From CAYWMY01 sp046352935 (lineage in GTDB: Bacteria > Pseudomonadota > Gammaproteobacteria > Steroidobacterales > Steroidobacteraceae), in the NCBI GenBank assembly GCA_046352935.1, contig JAXMGR010000006.1, forward strand, positions 124,001-188,000: a stretch of DNA of 64,000 nucleotides, in the 5' to 3' direction. Positions 14,429 to 23,315 of the stretch are shown piece after piece. The notes beneath the pieces are model-generated. The model saw only the letters and a list, made by a program, of their open reading frames with translations. It ran no database searches and was not told the origin of the DNA. The stretch's first letter is position 1. Every line of letters begins with the position of its first letter. The translations under genes and the position numbers were made by a program.

Positions 14429-16090
14429 TCAGACTACATCGGATGACACGACACAGCCGAGCGCCTCCGGTGGTGCTTCGCCCAGGATCTGGTAGAGATT
14501 GACGAGATGCCGCTCGAAGGCCGCCAGGGCGAGCCGCGCGCGCCGAGGGTCGCCGTCACCGATCGTGAGCGGCCAGTCGGCGCTCTCGCACACCGCGAGC
14601 TGCCGCTCGGCGAGGCGCTGTTCCTCGTCGGTGAGGCTGCCCTCCACGACGCACTGATCGAACAGGATCTTGGCGCCGCAGAGCAGATCCCACGCACGAT
14701 TCCTTGCCACGTCGCCGATCCAGGACGAAAGGCTCCCGGACATCTCGCTTCCGGCGACGAGTGTGCGAAGCGCCTTGATCTCGATGCCGGCCGCCAGGCA
14801 CTGGGACGGTGTGACGGTCACGATGCGCGGGTGATCCGACAACCGGGCGTGCAGCTCGCCGAGGAACTCCCAGGCCGCCGCGGCTGATCCTTCGAAGGCA
14901 GCGTCGACGTCCGCGACGACGGTGACGACCCGGTTCGCCGGATCGCTGGACGACATCGCGAGCCACTCCAGCGCGTGCACGACCGCGGCAGCGCCCGCGG
15001 CCCCCCCCGGACGCGTGCAGGCCTCGGCGAGCAGGCGCGACAGCCGTTCATCGGCGAAGAAGACCGGCACGCTGCGACCCGCGAGGCGATGGGGGTGGTG
15101 GACACGATCCGTCACCGTGTCGCTGCTCTCCGCTTCCGCGAGGGAGCGACGCAGCACCGGTTCGGACGACAGCAGCCAGTCGACGCCGAACGCCTGGACA
15201 ACGTCGAGCGTCGCGACCGAGATGGCCGCATCGGCCGGGGCGAGGCCACGTGGACGCACGCCGAACGCGGCGCTGTATTCCTGCGCGGCGCGAGCAAGGT
15301 GCCAGCCCACGCGACCTTCTCCACCCGGGTAACCGGCGTGCGAAGGCAGTGCGAGACCCGGCTGGGCTTCGCGGGCCACCGAGAAATCCAGCATCAACGG
15401 CAACACCGGGTCGCCCCAGGGCGCGGTCGCGAGTTCGATCCGGCCGCTTCCGACCAGCCGCCGGTAGCGGGGCACGAGCCCACCCACGGCATCGGCCAGC
15501 ACCTCGAGCAGCAGGCGCTGATGCCGGGACTCGAAGCCACGCGCTCGCCACTCGAGTTCCTGGACCCGCGGATCGCCCCGGCGGAGCGACTCACCGACCT
15601 GCTCGAGGTGGTGCCAGACCGCGAAGTCCCGGAGGAACTGCGGGGACGCGTAGCCGATGGCGGCCGGACTGACCAGCAGGCGACCGATCTCGGCGAGTTC
15701 CGCATAGGGGGCGAAACGCGCGTCGAGCTGCCCGGGTACCGTGGACAACAGATCCCGGAGCAGGCCGTGCCGGGCGTCCGGACACTCCGGCAGCCCCTCG
15801 GGGGTCAGCAGCGCCAGCAACGGATCCTTGAGCGTCGTTCCATGGCGCAGGTGGCTCGCAATCTGGACGCCGATCTCGCGCAGTTGTTCCAGCAGGACGG
15901 GCGAGAGAGCCACTGTCGCGCTGACGCCGGGAGCGGTTTCGAGATGGACCGCCAGATCGAGGCACTCCCGCAGCGACCCGAGAGCGTGCGCCGGGAGCAG
16001 CGGCTCACCGGACAGCAGATCGCGCCCTTCCGGCTGGTGAAGGCGCCAGCACAGAGCCACTCTCAGTCGCGGATCGCGATCATCCTGCAT
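14429..16090 (-). CDS. GH57-family protein with altered catalytic region
   Basis: A 553-residue protein of the alpha-amylase/alpha-mannosidase branch of GH57. The N-terminal CSR-1 is recognisable in ALCWRLHQPEGRD (HQP at 18-20). The segment where the family has RGxWPxEGAVS, holding the nucleophile Glu, reads RGLAPADAAIS here (Trp to Ala, Glu to Asp287). The acid/base-like FFADERLSRLL is retained, but the usual LDGENAWE is replaced by VADVDAAFEG. Active alpha-glucan hydrolysis is therefore doubtful. ATG 16090 follows AGGAGG by 12 nt. Upstream in-frame codons are arginine-rich shadow. It may be involved in glycogen-like polymer handling, but there is no glycan operon nearby. Confidence 0.72.
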   Translation of the reverse strand: MQDDRDPRLRVALCWRLHQPEGRDLLSGEPLLPAHALGSLRECLDLAVHLETAPGVSATVALSPVLLEQLREIGVQIASHLRHGTTLKDPLLALLTPEGLPECPDARHGLLRDLLSTVPGQLDARFAPYAELAEIGRLLVSPAAIGYASPQFLRDFAVWHHLEQVGESLRRGDPRVQELEWRARGFESRHQRLLLEVLADAVGGLVPRYRRLVGSGRIELATAPWGDPVLPLMLDFSVAREAQPGLALPSHAGYPGGEGRVGWHLARAAQEYSAAFGVRPRGLAPADAAISVATLDVVQAFGVDWLLSSEPVLRRSLAEAESSDTVTDRVHHPHRLAGRSVPVFFADERLSRLLAEACTRPGGAAGAAAVVHALEWLAMSSSDPANRVVTVVADVDAAFEGSAAAAWEFLGELHARLSDHPRIVTVTPSQCLAAGIEIKALRTLVAGSEMSGSLSSWIGDVARNRAWDLLCGAKILFDQCVVEGSLTDEEQRLAERQLAVCESADWPLTIGDGDPRRARLALAAFERHLVNLYQILGEAPPEALGCVVSSDVV

Positions 16091-16158
16091 CTGGCGTATC
16101 GGCCTCCTGAACGACGATCCACGGCCCGTGAGGATTCCGGGCCCGGGAGTGCGCCGGC

Positions 16159-16187
16159 AGTCTAGTGTCGCGCTGCCCGGATATCCA
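16159..16187 (-). promoter_or_regulatory. Putative promoter of the GH57 gene
   Basis: On the minus strand TGGATA (16187-16182), a 17-nt spacer and TAGACT (16164-16159) form a plausible sigma-70 promoter about 62 nt before the leader reaches the ATG at 16090. The elements match those before the helicase gene. Confidence 0.4.
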
Positions 16188-16302
16188 TAACCTCCGCGTC
16201 CATGGTTCCGGCTGCTGCGCGCAACCCGCATCGCTGGCAGACTGCGCGCCGCGGCCCGTCCGGTACCGGCGCGCCGCCCGGACCACTGCAGCCAGGACCA
16301 TC

Positions 16303-16881
16303 GTGCGCCGACTCGCCCTGACCCTGCTCGCATTTGCGGCCTCCGCCGGCGCGGATCCCGCCCCGATACAACCGGCCGCGACATCGGCGGGCGGGTGCCT
16401 CGACGCCGGGGACGCCCTGCTGCGCGCCCGTCTGCGCGGCGCAATCGAAGCCGACCTCGACTGGCACGGCCAGGCCCTGGAGTGCGAGGGCATGCCGCGA
16501 CCGGACGGCGCCGGCGTGAGAGTGCGCTTCCGCAGCCACCTGCCCGACGGTCGCGCACTCGCGGTGCTGTTCGCGGCAGGTGAACTCGTGCCCGGCGAGG
16601 TCCGCGACGGTGTCCCTGTCAACGTCACGCTGCTCGTCGAGGACGCGGGCGAGATCTACGGCACTCAGGGCAGCGACCGGTGCCGCCTCGACCACGTGGA
16701 ACAGCGCGAGATCCCATCGCCTGCGTCCCGCACGCGGCGCTTCCGCATCGAGGGTCGCGGCTTCTGCTTCGTGCCGGCGCGCGCGCCCCACGGCAGCTCC
16801 GCGGTGCTCGTCAACCGCTTCGACTTCGTGGGTCGCGTGGACGTCCCGCCGGTCGAAGCCCCGGGGGACTCGACACCATGA
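16303..16881 (+). CDS. Predicted secreted protein of unknown function, paired with a DUF192 protein
   Basis: A 192-residue protein starting at GTG 16303, with CAGGA 5 nt upstream, and carrying a signal peptide (RRLALTLLAFAASAGA). The mature part has four cysteines that could form disulfides, a beta-rich pattern with EGMPRPDGAGVRVRFRSHLPDG, and no domain I recognise. Its stop overlaps the start of the DUF192 gene (ATGA, 16878-16881), so the two periplasmic proteins are made together. Function unknown. Confidence 0.65.
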   Translation: MRRLALTLLAFAASAGADPAPIQPAATSAGGCLDAGDALLRARLRGAIEADLDWHGQALECEGMPRPDGAGVRVRFRSHLPDGRALAVLFAAGELVPGEVRDGVPVNVTLLVEDAGEIYGTQGSDRCRLDHVEQREIPSPASRTRRFRIEGRGFCFVPARAPHGSSAVLVNRFDFVGRVDVPPVEAPGDSTP

Positions 16882-17372
16882 CGCGACGCCTGCTCCTGCT
16901 GTTCCTCCTGAGCCTCGTGTTCACCGGCGCCCGGGCGGACGGCGACGCCCTGCCGCCGGACTATCAGCCACTGCAGCGTTTCCCCGCGGGAAGGGTCACG
17001 GTGCGCTCGGCCGGGAGATCGCACGAATTCCGCGTCTGGATCGCGCGCACACCGCAGCATCGCTCACAGGGACTCATGTTCGTCCGCACGCTCGATCCGG
17101 ATCGCGGCATGCTGTTCGTCTTCCCCGCACCGCTCGTGGCGTCGTTCTGGATGCAGAACACGTACCTCCCGCTCGACATGCTGTTCGTGCAGGGGAACGG
17201 ACGGATTTCGAACATCGCCGCGTCGACACGCCCCCTCACGACCGACCCGTACAACGCCGTGGCGCGCGTCGTCGCCGTGCTCGAGGTGCCGGGCGGCACC
17301 GCGGAACGGCTCGGCATCCGCGCCGGCGATCGCGTCGAACTGCCAGCCCGCGTCCTGCGCGAGGCGCGCTGA
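16878..17372 (+). CDS. DUF192 family exported protein
   Basis: A 164-residue protein with a clear signal peptide (RRLLLLFLLSLVFTGARA) and a single DUF192 domain. Diagnostic segments are ARTPQHRSQGLMFVR, GMLFVFP, SFWMQNTYLPLDMLFV and the C-terminal VLEVPGGTAERLGIRAGDRV. DUF192 proteins are small periplasmic beta-barrel proteins of unknown activity. It is translationally coupled to the upstream secreted protein. A perfect inverted repeat 113 bp after its stop may end the transcript. Confidence 0.87.
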   Translation: MTRRLLLLFLLSLVFTGARADGDALPPDYQPLQRFPAGRVTVRSAGRSHEFRVWIARTPQHRSQGLMFVRTLDPDRGMLFVFPAPLVASFWMQNTYLPLDMLFVQGNGRISNIAASTRPLTTDPYNAVARVVAVLEVPGGTAERLGIRAGDRVELPARVLREAR

Positions 17373-17484
17373 GCGACGCGGCAGCCGGGGACCTTCACGG
17401 TGTCGCCGCACAATGCAACAGCTGCGCGGGCGTGCAGGAGGGTCGGCGAATCGAGCGAGATCTTCCCGCGGGACGAGGCGCGCC

Positions 17485-17516
17485 CTCCGTTGCAGCCCGC
17501 GCGACCTGCAACGGAG
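17485..17516. terminator. Perfect 11-bp inverted repeat between convergent genes
   Basis: CTCCGTTGCAG (17485-17495) and CTGCAACGGAG (17506-17516) are exact reverse complements around a 10-nt loop. The repeat sits between the end of the DUF192 gene and the end of the ABC transporter gene. Only CTTT follows on the plus strand, so it is a probable but weak terminator. The rest of 17373-17554 shows nothing recognisable. Confidence 0.5.
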
Positions 17517-17554
17517 CTTTGCAGCGCCGTGCAGGTCCCCGGCTCCCGAGTCGC

Positions 17555-19333
17555 TCATACGCCGGTTGTGGACGCGAACTGCAGCCGCGCGAGGCGCGCA
17601 TAGAGATCACTGGCAGCGAGCAGTTCCTCGTGGGTGCCCATGGCAACGATGCGCCCGTGATCCATGACGACGATGCGGTCCGCCCTGACCACCGTGGCGA
17701 GTCGATGCGCGATCACCAGCGTCGTACGCCCCTCCATGAGCCGCTCCAGCGCAGACTGCACCAGCCGTTCGCTCTCAGCATCGAGGGCGCTGGTTGCCTC
17801 GTCGAGGAGCAGGACCGGCGGGTCCTTCAGCAATGCGCGTGCGATCGCGAGCCGCTGCCTCTGCCCTCCGGAGAGGCGGACGCCCCTCTCGCCGAGGAAG
17901 GTGTCGTACCCCTGCGGAAGTTCCCGCAGGAAGGCGTCCGCACCCGCGGCGACCGCCGCCGCTTCGATCTCGGCGTCGCTCGCACCCGGACGTCCGCAGC
18001 GGATGTTGTCGCGTGCCGAGGCGCCGAACAGCACCGTCTCCTGCGGCACGAGGCCGATCCGCCCACGCACGACTTCCGGATCGGCACGGGCGATGTCGAC
18101 GCCGTCGAGCGAGACACAACCGGCCTCCGGATCGTAGAAGCGCAGCAGCAACTGAAACGTCGTGGACTTCCCGGCACCCGACGGGCCCACCAGTGCGACC
18201 GTCTCACCGGACCGCACGTCGAGCGTGAAGCCGTCCAGCGCCCATCGACCGGGACGCGAAGGATAGGAAAACTGCACGCCCTCGAAACGGATGGCGCCGA
18301 CCGGCGGGGACGGCAGCGCATCGGGATCCGCCGGCGCGTGGATCGCCGGGCTGACGACCAGCAGCTCGGCGAGGCGCTCCATCGCGCCGGCGGCACGCTG
18401 GACCTCCCCCCACATCTCGGTGAGTGACGCCGCCGCCGTGCCGACGAACATCGCGTACAGCAGGAATTGTCCGAGTTCGCCGCCCGACATGCGACCGGCA
18501 ACCACGTCGTGCGCACCGAGCCACAGCACGAAGGTGATTGCGCCGAACACCAGCAGGAAGCCGGCACCTGTGAGTGCGGACCGCACGCGCGCGCGCCGTG
18601 CGGCGGTCTCGAAGCCGGCCTCGACCGCCGCGTCGTAGCGCCCGACCTGCAGGCCTTCCAGCGTGAACGCCTGCACGGTCTGGATCGCATTCAGGGTCTC
18701 GCCGGCGAGTCCGCTCGAGTCGGCGATACGGTCCTGGGACTCCCGCGACAGCCGCCGGACCTTGCGCCCGACGTAGATCAGCGGACCCACGATCACGGGC
18801 ACGAGCACCACGATGATCCCCGTGAGCCTCGGGCTGGTGACCGCCAGCATCACCAGGGAGCCCGCCAGGTTGACGGCCGACCGCAGGGTGATGGACAGCC
18901 CGACGCCGGCGATCGACTGCACCAGCGTGGTGTCTGTCGTGAGTCTCGAGAGCACCTCGCCGGTCCTGGTGACCTCGAAAAAGGCGGGATCCATCCGGAT
19001 CACGCGCCGATAGACGGCCTCGCGCAGATCTGCAGCGACACGCTCGCCGAGCCAGGTCACGAGATAGAACCGCAGGGCCGCAAACCCCGAGAACAGCGCC
19101 GCAGCGCCCAGGAAACCCAGGAAATAGCGGTCGATGATCGCCACGCTCTGGCCGGAGATGCCCTGATCGACGAGCAGCCGGGCGGCAGGCGGCAGGGCCA
19201 GCATGGCCGTCGAGGCGAGCAGCAGCGCGGCCAGCGCCAGCGCCAGGGTGCCACGGTACCTCCGCAGAAATGGCAGCAGCGCGGCGAGCGGGCGCAACGA
19301 TCGGGCTGAGGGTCGGGACGGGACGGATTCCAT
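17555..19333 (-). CDS. ABC exporter, fused transmembrane and ATPase domains (MsbA-related)
   Basis: A 592-residue half-transporter that should work as a homodimer. The N-terminal domain (residues 20-310) has six transmembrane segments. The C-terminal ATPase has Walker A GPSGAGKST at 383-391, a Q-loop in VPQETVLFG, signature LSGGQRQRLAIARAL, Walker B LLLDEATSALD and an H-loop in VIAHRLATVV. It fits the proteobacterial MsbA-related exporter family. The cargo may be a lipid or drug and cannot be told. ATG 19333 was chosen because upstream codons are arginine-rich antisense. No Shine-Dalgarno sequence is obvious. It diverges from the phosphate transport pair. Confidence 0.88.
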   Translation of the reverse strand: MESVPSRPSARSLRPLAALLPFLRRYRGTLALALAALLLASTAMLALPPAARLLVDQGISGQSVAIIDRYFLGFLGAAALFSGFAALRFYLVTWLGERVAADLREAVYRRVIRMDPAFFEVTRTGEVLSRLTTDTTLVQSIAGVGLSITLRSAVNLAGSLVMLAVTSPRLTGIIVVLVPVIVGPLIYVGRKVRRLSRESQDRIADSSGLAGETLNAIQTVQAFTLEGLQVGRYDAAVEAGFETAARRARVRSALTGAGFLLVFGAITFVLWLGAHDVVAGRMSGGELGQFLLYAMFVGTAAASLTEMWGEVQRAAGAMERLAELLVVSPAIHAPADPDALPSPPVGAIRFEGVQFSYPSRPGRWALDGFTLDVRSGETVALVGPSGAGKSTTFQLLLRFYDPEAGCVSLDGVDIARADPEVVRGRIGLVPQETVLFGASARDNIRCGRPGASDAEIEAAAVAAGADAFLRELPQGYDTFLGERGVRLSGGQRQRLAIARALLKDPPVLLLDEATSALDAESERLVQSALERLMEGRTTLVIAHRLATVVRADRIVVMDHGRIVAMGTHEELLAASDLYARLARLQFASTTGV

Positions 19334-19516
19334 GGTCGCTCGCAGTGGCCCCGCCGACACCGTGCGCCGGTGGCGCGGCCCGACCCCGCGGCCGGCACGC
19401 GAGGCCCCTCCCTCCTGCAGGCGAGTATCCCACAGGCTGAACGGGCCGCGGCCAGTCTGGTAGCCTTGCGCACCGCGAGGGGGCGTGCCCCCCGAATCCC
19501 TCAGGCAGGATCCAGA

Positions 19517-20158
19517 ATGAGCTTTTTGTCGAAACTGATGCCCCGCGAGGGCCAGTTCTTCGTGCTGTTCAACCAGCACGCCACGAAAGTCGTCGAGGGG
19601 GGCAAGGCGCTCGCCGAGCTGCTCGCCAACAACTCCGACCTCGAACGGCGCGACGCACTGATCCGGCGCATCCAGGAACTCGAGAGCGCGGCCGACCGGA
19701 TCACACACGAGACCGCGTCGCTGCTGCATTCGACCTTCATCACGCCATTCGACCGCGATGTGATCCACCGGCTGATCGCGCGCATGGACGACATCCTGGA
19801 CCTCATACAGGACACCGCGGAATCACTGGCGCTGTACGACATCCACTCGCTGACGCCGGAGACGCAGCACCTGGCTGATCTCGTGCGCATCTGCTGCGAA
19901 CGTGTCCAGGCCGCGGTCGGTCTCCTCAACAACATGGACCACGCGCCGGAGATCCTGCGCATCTGCCACGAGATCGACGGTCTGGAGTCGGATGCCGACC
20001 GGGTGATGCGCGCGGGCGTGTCGAAGCTGTTCCGTGGAGAAGAGGACGTACGGCAGATCATCAAGCTGAAAGCCGTGTACGAACTCCTGGAGACCGCGAC
20101 GGACCGCTGCCAGGACGTCGCCGACGTGATCGAGGGCGTCGTGCTGGAGAACGCCTGA
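19517..20158 (+). CDS. DUF47/TIGR00153 family protein, PiT transporter partner (PhoU-like)
   Basis: A 213-residue, all-helical PhoU-like protein that regulates or assists a PiT phosphate transporter. Typical segments are LMPREGQFFVLFNQHA, ESAADRITHETASLLHSTFITPFDR (near residues 55-80) and RGEEDVRQIIKLKAVYELLE. Family members start with the same FLSKLMP sequence. The ATG at 19517 has AGGA 6 nt upstream. Only one base separates its stop from the transporter start, so both are co-translated, as is usual for this pair. Confidence 0.92.
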   Translation: MSFLSKLMPREGQFFVLFNQHATKVVEGGKALAELLANNSDLERRDALIRRIQELESAADRITHETASLLHSTFITPFDRDVIHRLIARMDDILDLIQDTAESLALYDIHSLTPETQHLADLVRICCERVQAAVGLLNNMDHAPEILRICHEIDGLESDADRVMRAGVSKLFRGEEDVRQIIKLKAVYELLETATDRCQDVADVIEGVVLENA

Positions 20159-20159
20159 G

Positions 20160-21161
20160 ATGACCGGCGAGATAGCGCTGCTCGCGCTGGTCGGACTCGT
20201 ACTGCTGGCGCTGGCCTTCGACTTCATGAACGGCTTCCACGACGCCGCGAATTCCATCGCGACCGTCGTGTCCACGGGCGTGCTGAAGCCGTATCAGGCG
20301 GTCGCGTGGGCAGCGCTCTTCAATTTTGTCTCGATCGCGCTGTTCCACCTGAAAGTCGCCGCGACCGTCGGCAAGGGAATCGTCACACCGGACGTCGTGG
20401 ACCAGTACGTGATCTTCGGCGCGCTGGTAGGCGCGATCTCGTGGAACATCATCACCTGGTACTTCGGCATCCCGTCGAGTTCCTCGCACGCACTGATCGG
20501 CGGCATGATCGGTGCGACGATCGCCAAGGCGGGCACCGGCCCGCTGGTCACCTCCGGCATCACCAAGACCGCGACCTTCATCTTCGTCTCGCCGCTCGTG
20601 GGCATGCTGCTCGCGGGCCTGCTCATGATCGCCGTCTCGTGGATCTGCCGGCGATCCCCGCCACGGCGCGTGGACCGGTGGTTCCGTCGCCTGCAGTTGC
20701 TGTCGTCTGCGCTCTACAGCATGGGGCATGGCAGCAACGACGCACAGAAGACCATGGGCATCATCTGGCTGCTGCTGATCGCGGCCGGTGAAACGACACA
20801 GGACCACCTGCCGGAGTGGGTCATCGTCAGCTGCTACATCGCCATCGCGCTCGGCACGCTGTTCGGGGGCTGGCGTATCGTCAAGACGATGGGCCAGCGC
20901 ATCACCAAGCTCAAGCCCGTGGGTGGCTTCGCCGCCGAGACCGGCGGCGCGATGACGCTGTTCATGGCTTCCTTCTTCGGCATCCCGGTGTCGACCACGC
21001 ACACGATCACCGGCGCCATCGTGGGCGTCGGTACCGTGCAGCGCGCGCGCGCCGTGCGCTGGGGCGTGGCCGGCAACATCGTGCTCGCATGGATCATCAC
21101 GATCCCCGCCTCCGCGATGATCGCGGCACTCGGCTGGTGGCTGGGAACCCGGCTGCTCTGA
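20160..21161 (+). CDS. Inorganic phosphate transporter, PiT family
   Basis: A 333-residue inner-membrane protein that takes up phosphate (as metal-phosphate) with protons or sodium. The PiT signatures are present: FDFMNGFHDAANSIATVVST near the N-terminus and the repeated GFAAETGGAMTLF with PVSTTHTITGAIVGVG near the C-terminus, plus SSSHALIGGMIGA in the middle. About ten hydrophobic segments are visible. The start is one base after the stop of its PhoU-like partner. Length is at the short end for the family, as is common for the type paired with DUF47. Confidence 0.93.
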   Translation: MTGEIALLALVGLVLLALAFDFMNGFHDAANSIATVVSTGVLKPYQAVAWAALFNFVSIALFHLKVAATVGKGIVTPDVVDQYVIFGALVGAISWNIITWYFGIPSSSSHALIGGMIGATIAKAGTGPLVTSGITKTATFIFVSPLVGMLLAGLLMIAVSWICRRSPPRRVDRWFRRLQLLSSALYSMGHGSNDAQKTMGIIWLLLIAAGETTQDHLPEWVIVSCYIAIALGTLFGGWRIVKTMGQRITKLKPVGGFAAETGGAMTLFMASFFGIPVSTTHTITGAIVGVGTVQRARAVRWGVAGNIVLAWIITIPASAMIAALGWWLGTRLL

Positions 21162-21252
21162 CGGTCGGCGACGACATGCCACCCTCGCCGCCGGCCGCAA
21201 CGCGACGCCCGCTGGCCGAGCGCCGGTGGCCTGACGGCCGCCCTCCCCGGCC

Positions 21253-23181
21253 ATGATCCGCCTTCAGGACGTCACGCTGGCGCGCGGTGCGCGTCGGCTG
21301 CTCGAACACGCCAGCCTGCAGATCTTCCCCGGTTGGCGTGTCGGAGTGGTGGGAGCGAACGGCAGCGGCAAGTCCAGCCTGTTCGCCCTGCTGCGGGGAG
21401 AACTCTCCGTCGATGCCGGCGAGTGCGGCGTACCTGCACACTGGCGCATCGCCAGCGTGGCGCAGGAAACGCCGCCGCTCGCGCGTGCCGCCATCGACCA
21501 CGTGCAGGACGGCGACACCGCCCTGCGCGAGGTGCAGCGACAACTCGCTGCCGCCGAGGCGGCACACGATGGCAACTCGATAGGCGAGCTCCATGCGAAG
21601 CTCGCCGCCATGGACGGCTATGGCGCCACGGCACGCGCGGCCACGCTGCTGGACGGTCTCGGATTCGCGCCAGCCGATCTGGCTCGTCCCGTCGCCGAGT
21701 TCTCGGGCGGCTGGCGCATGCGACTGAATCTGGCGCAGGCGCTCGTGAGCCGCGCCGACCTGCTCCTGCTCGACGAGCCGACCAACCACCTCGATCTCGA
21801 CGCCATCGTATGGTTCGAACGCTGGCTCGCGGGTTACGGCGGCACGCTGCTGCTGATCTCCCATGACCGCGAGCTGCTGGACGCCTGCACAACCCACATC
21901 CTGCATCTCGATGCCGGGTCACTGGTGCTCTACACCGGCAACTACTCGACGTTCGAACGGGAGCGCGCCGGCCGGCTCGCCATGCAGCAGGCACTCCACG
22001 CGAAACAGCAGCGACAGGTCGCAGCCATGGAACGTTTCGTCGCGCGCTTCCGCGCCAAGGCAACCAAGGCCCGCCAGGCGCAGAGCCGGCTGAAGGCCCT
22101 GGCACGCATGGAGCAGGTCGCACCTGCGCACGTCGACGCTCCGTTCGAATTCGAATTCCCCGAACCGGCACGCTGTGCGGATCCCCTGCTGACCCTCGAG
22201 GACGCCGGTGTGGCGTACGGCGACCGGCGTGTGCTCACCGGCGTGCAGCTGGCGCTGCGCAGCGGAGCGCGCGTCGGCCTCCTCGGCCCGAACGGTGCCG
22301 GCAAGTCCACACTGATGCGCCTGCTGGCCGGCGAGAGCGCGCCCGCGTGCGGCCGCCGTGTGCTCGGCACGGGTGTGCGCATCGGCTATTTTGCGCAGCA
22401 GCAGCTAGAGCAGCTCCGGCTGGATGATTCGCCACTCGGCCACTTCAGGCTGCTCGAGCCCAGGACCCGCGAACAGGAACTGCGTGACTGGCTCGGTGGA
22501 TTCGACTTCCGTGGAGAGCAGGCGGATGCACCCGTGGGGCGCTTCTCGGGCGGCGAGAAGTCCCGACTCGCACTCGCGCTGCTCGTGCGCTCGGCGCCGA
22601 ACCTGCTCTTGCTCGACGAGCCGACCAACCACCTCGATCTCGAGATGAGACACGCACTGATGAGGTCGCTCGCCGGATATGACGGCAGCCTCGTGCTGGT
22701 ATCGCACGATCGCGCCCTGCTGCGCACGGTCTGCGATGAATTCCTGCTGGTCGCTGACGGTACCGTGCTGCCGTTCGACGGCGACCTCGACGATTACGTC
22801 TCTTGGCTGGAGGCACGGCGTGCGGCGGCCGTGTCCAGCGGCCCGGGAGGCACCGGAAGCGATGGCCGCGCACAACGTGAACAGCAGCGTCTCGCTGCCG
22901 CGCAGTCCCGGCGCGACTGGCTTGCCCGTCGCCGCCCCCTGCTGCGCGACGTGGAGGCGCTGGACTCGCGCCTGCAGGCCTTGAGGGCCCGCCTCGACGA
23001 CATCCGACGCCAGCTGTCGGATCCAGAACTGTACGCGGGCGCCCCGGCGGACCGACTGCGCGAGCTGACCCGGGAGGACGGCGAACTGACGCGGCAGATC
23101 GGTGATGCGGAGGAACGCTGGCTCGAAGCCCAGATCGAGATCGAGGCGCTCGGCGTCGAGCCGGGGGCCGGTCAGGCTTGA
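21253..23181 (+). CDS. yheS: ABC-F family ATPase, YheS-like
   Basis: A 642-residue protein with two ABC ATPase domains and no membrane part, a ribosome-associated ABC-F factor. Walker A motifs are GANGSGKS (34-41) and GPNGAGKST in the second half. Both halves carry LLLLDEPTNHLDL. The linker FRAKATKARQAQSRLKAL and the following APAHVDAPFEFEF match E. coli YheS closely, as do GRFSGGEKSRLALALLV and the coiled C-terminal extension (residues 535-640). YheS has been linked to relief of ribosome stalling on difficult nascent chains. The gene lies 90 bp after the phosphate transporter and may be transcribed separately. Confidence 0.92.
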   Translation: MIRLQDVTLARGARRLLEHASLQIFPGWRVGVVGANGSGKSSLFALLRGELSVDAGECGVPAHWRIASVAQETPPLARAAIDHVQDGDTALREVQRQLAAAEAAHDGNSIGELHAKLAAMDGYGATARAATLLDGLGFAPADLARPVAEFSGGWRMRLNLAQALVSRADLLLLDEPTNHLDLDAIVWFERWLAGYGGTLLLISHDRELLDACTTHILHLDAGSLVLYTGNYSTFERERAGRLAMQQALHAKQQRQVAAMERFVARFRAKATKARQAQSRLKALARMEQVAPAHVDAPFEFEFPEPARCADPLLTLEDAGVAYGDRRVLTGVQLALRSGARVGLLGPNGAGKSTLMRLLAGESAPACGRRVLGTGVRIGYFAQQQLEQLRLDDSPLGHFRLLEPRTREQELRDWLGGFDFRGEQADAPVGRFSGGEKSRLALALLVRSAPNLLLLDEPTNHLDLEMRHALMRSLAGYDGSLVLVSHDRALLRTVCDEFLLVADGTVLPFDGDLDDYVSWLEARRAAAVSSGPGGTGSDGRAQREQQRLAAAQSRRDWLARRRPLLRDVEALDSRLQALRARLDDIRRQLSDPELYAGAPADRLRELTREDGELTRQIGDAEERWLEAQIEIEALGVEPGAGQA

Positions 23182-23315
23182 CCCTGCAGTCGACTACAGC
23201 TTCCCGCTCGACCGCGCCGCCGCATTCACCGGACCCGTCCGGGCGACATGACCTGCTCTTCACGGCCCGCCACGTTTCGCATAGCCTCGTGACACTGCCG
23301 TGGGGGGACCAAGAC

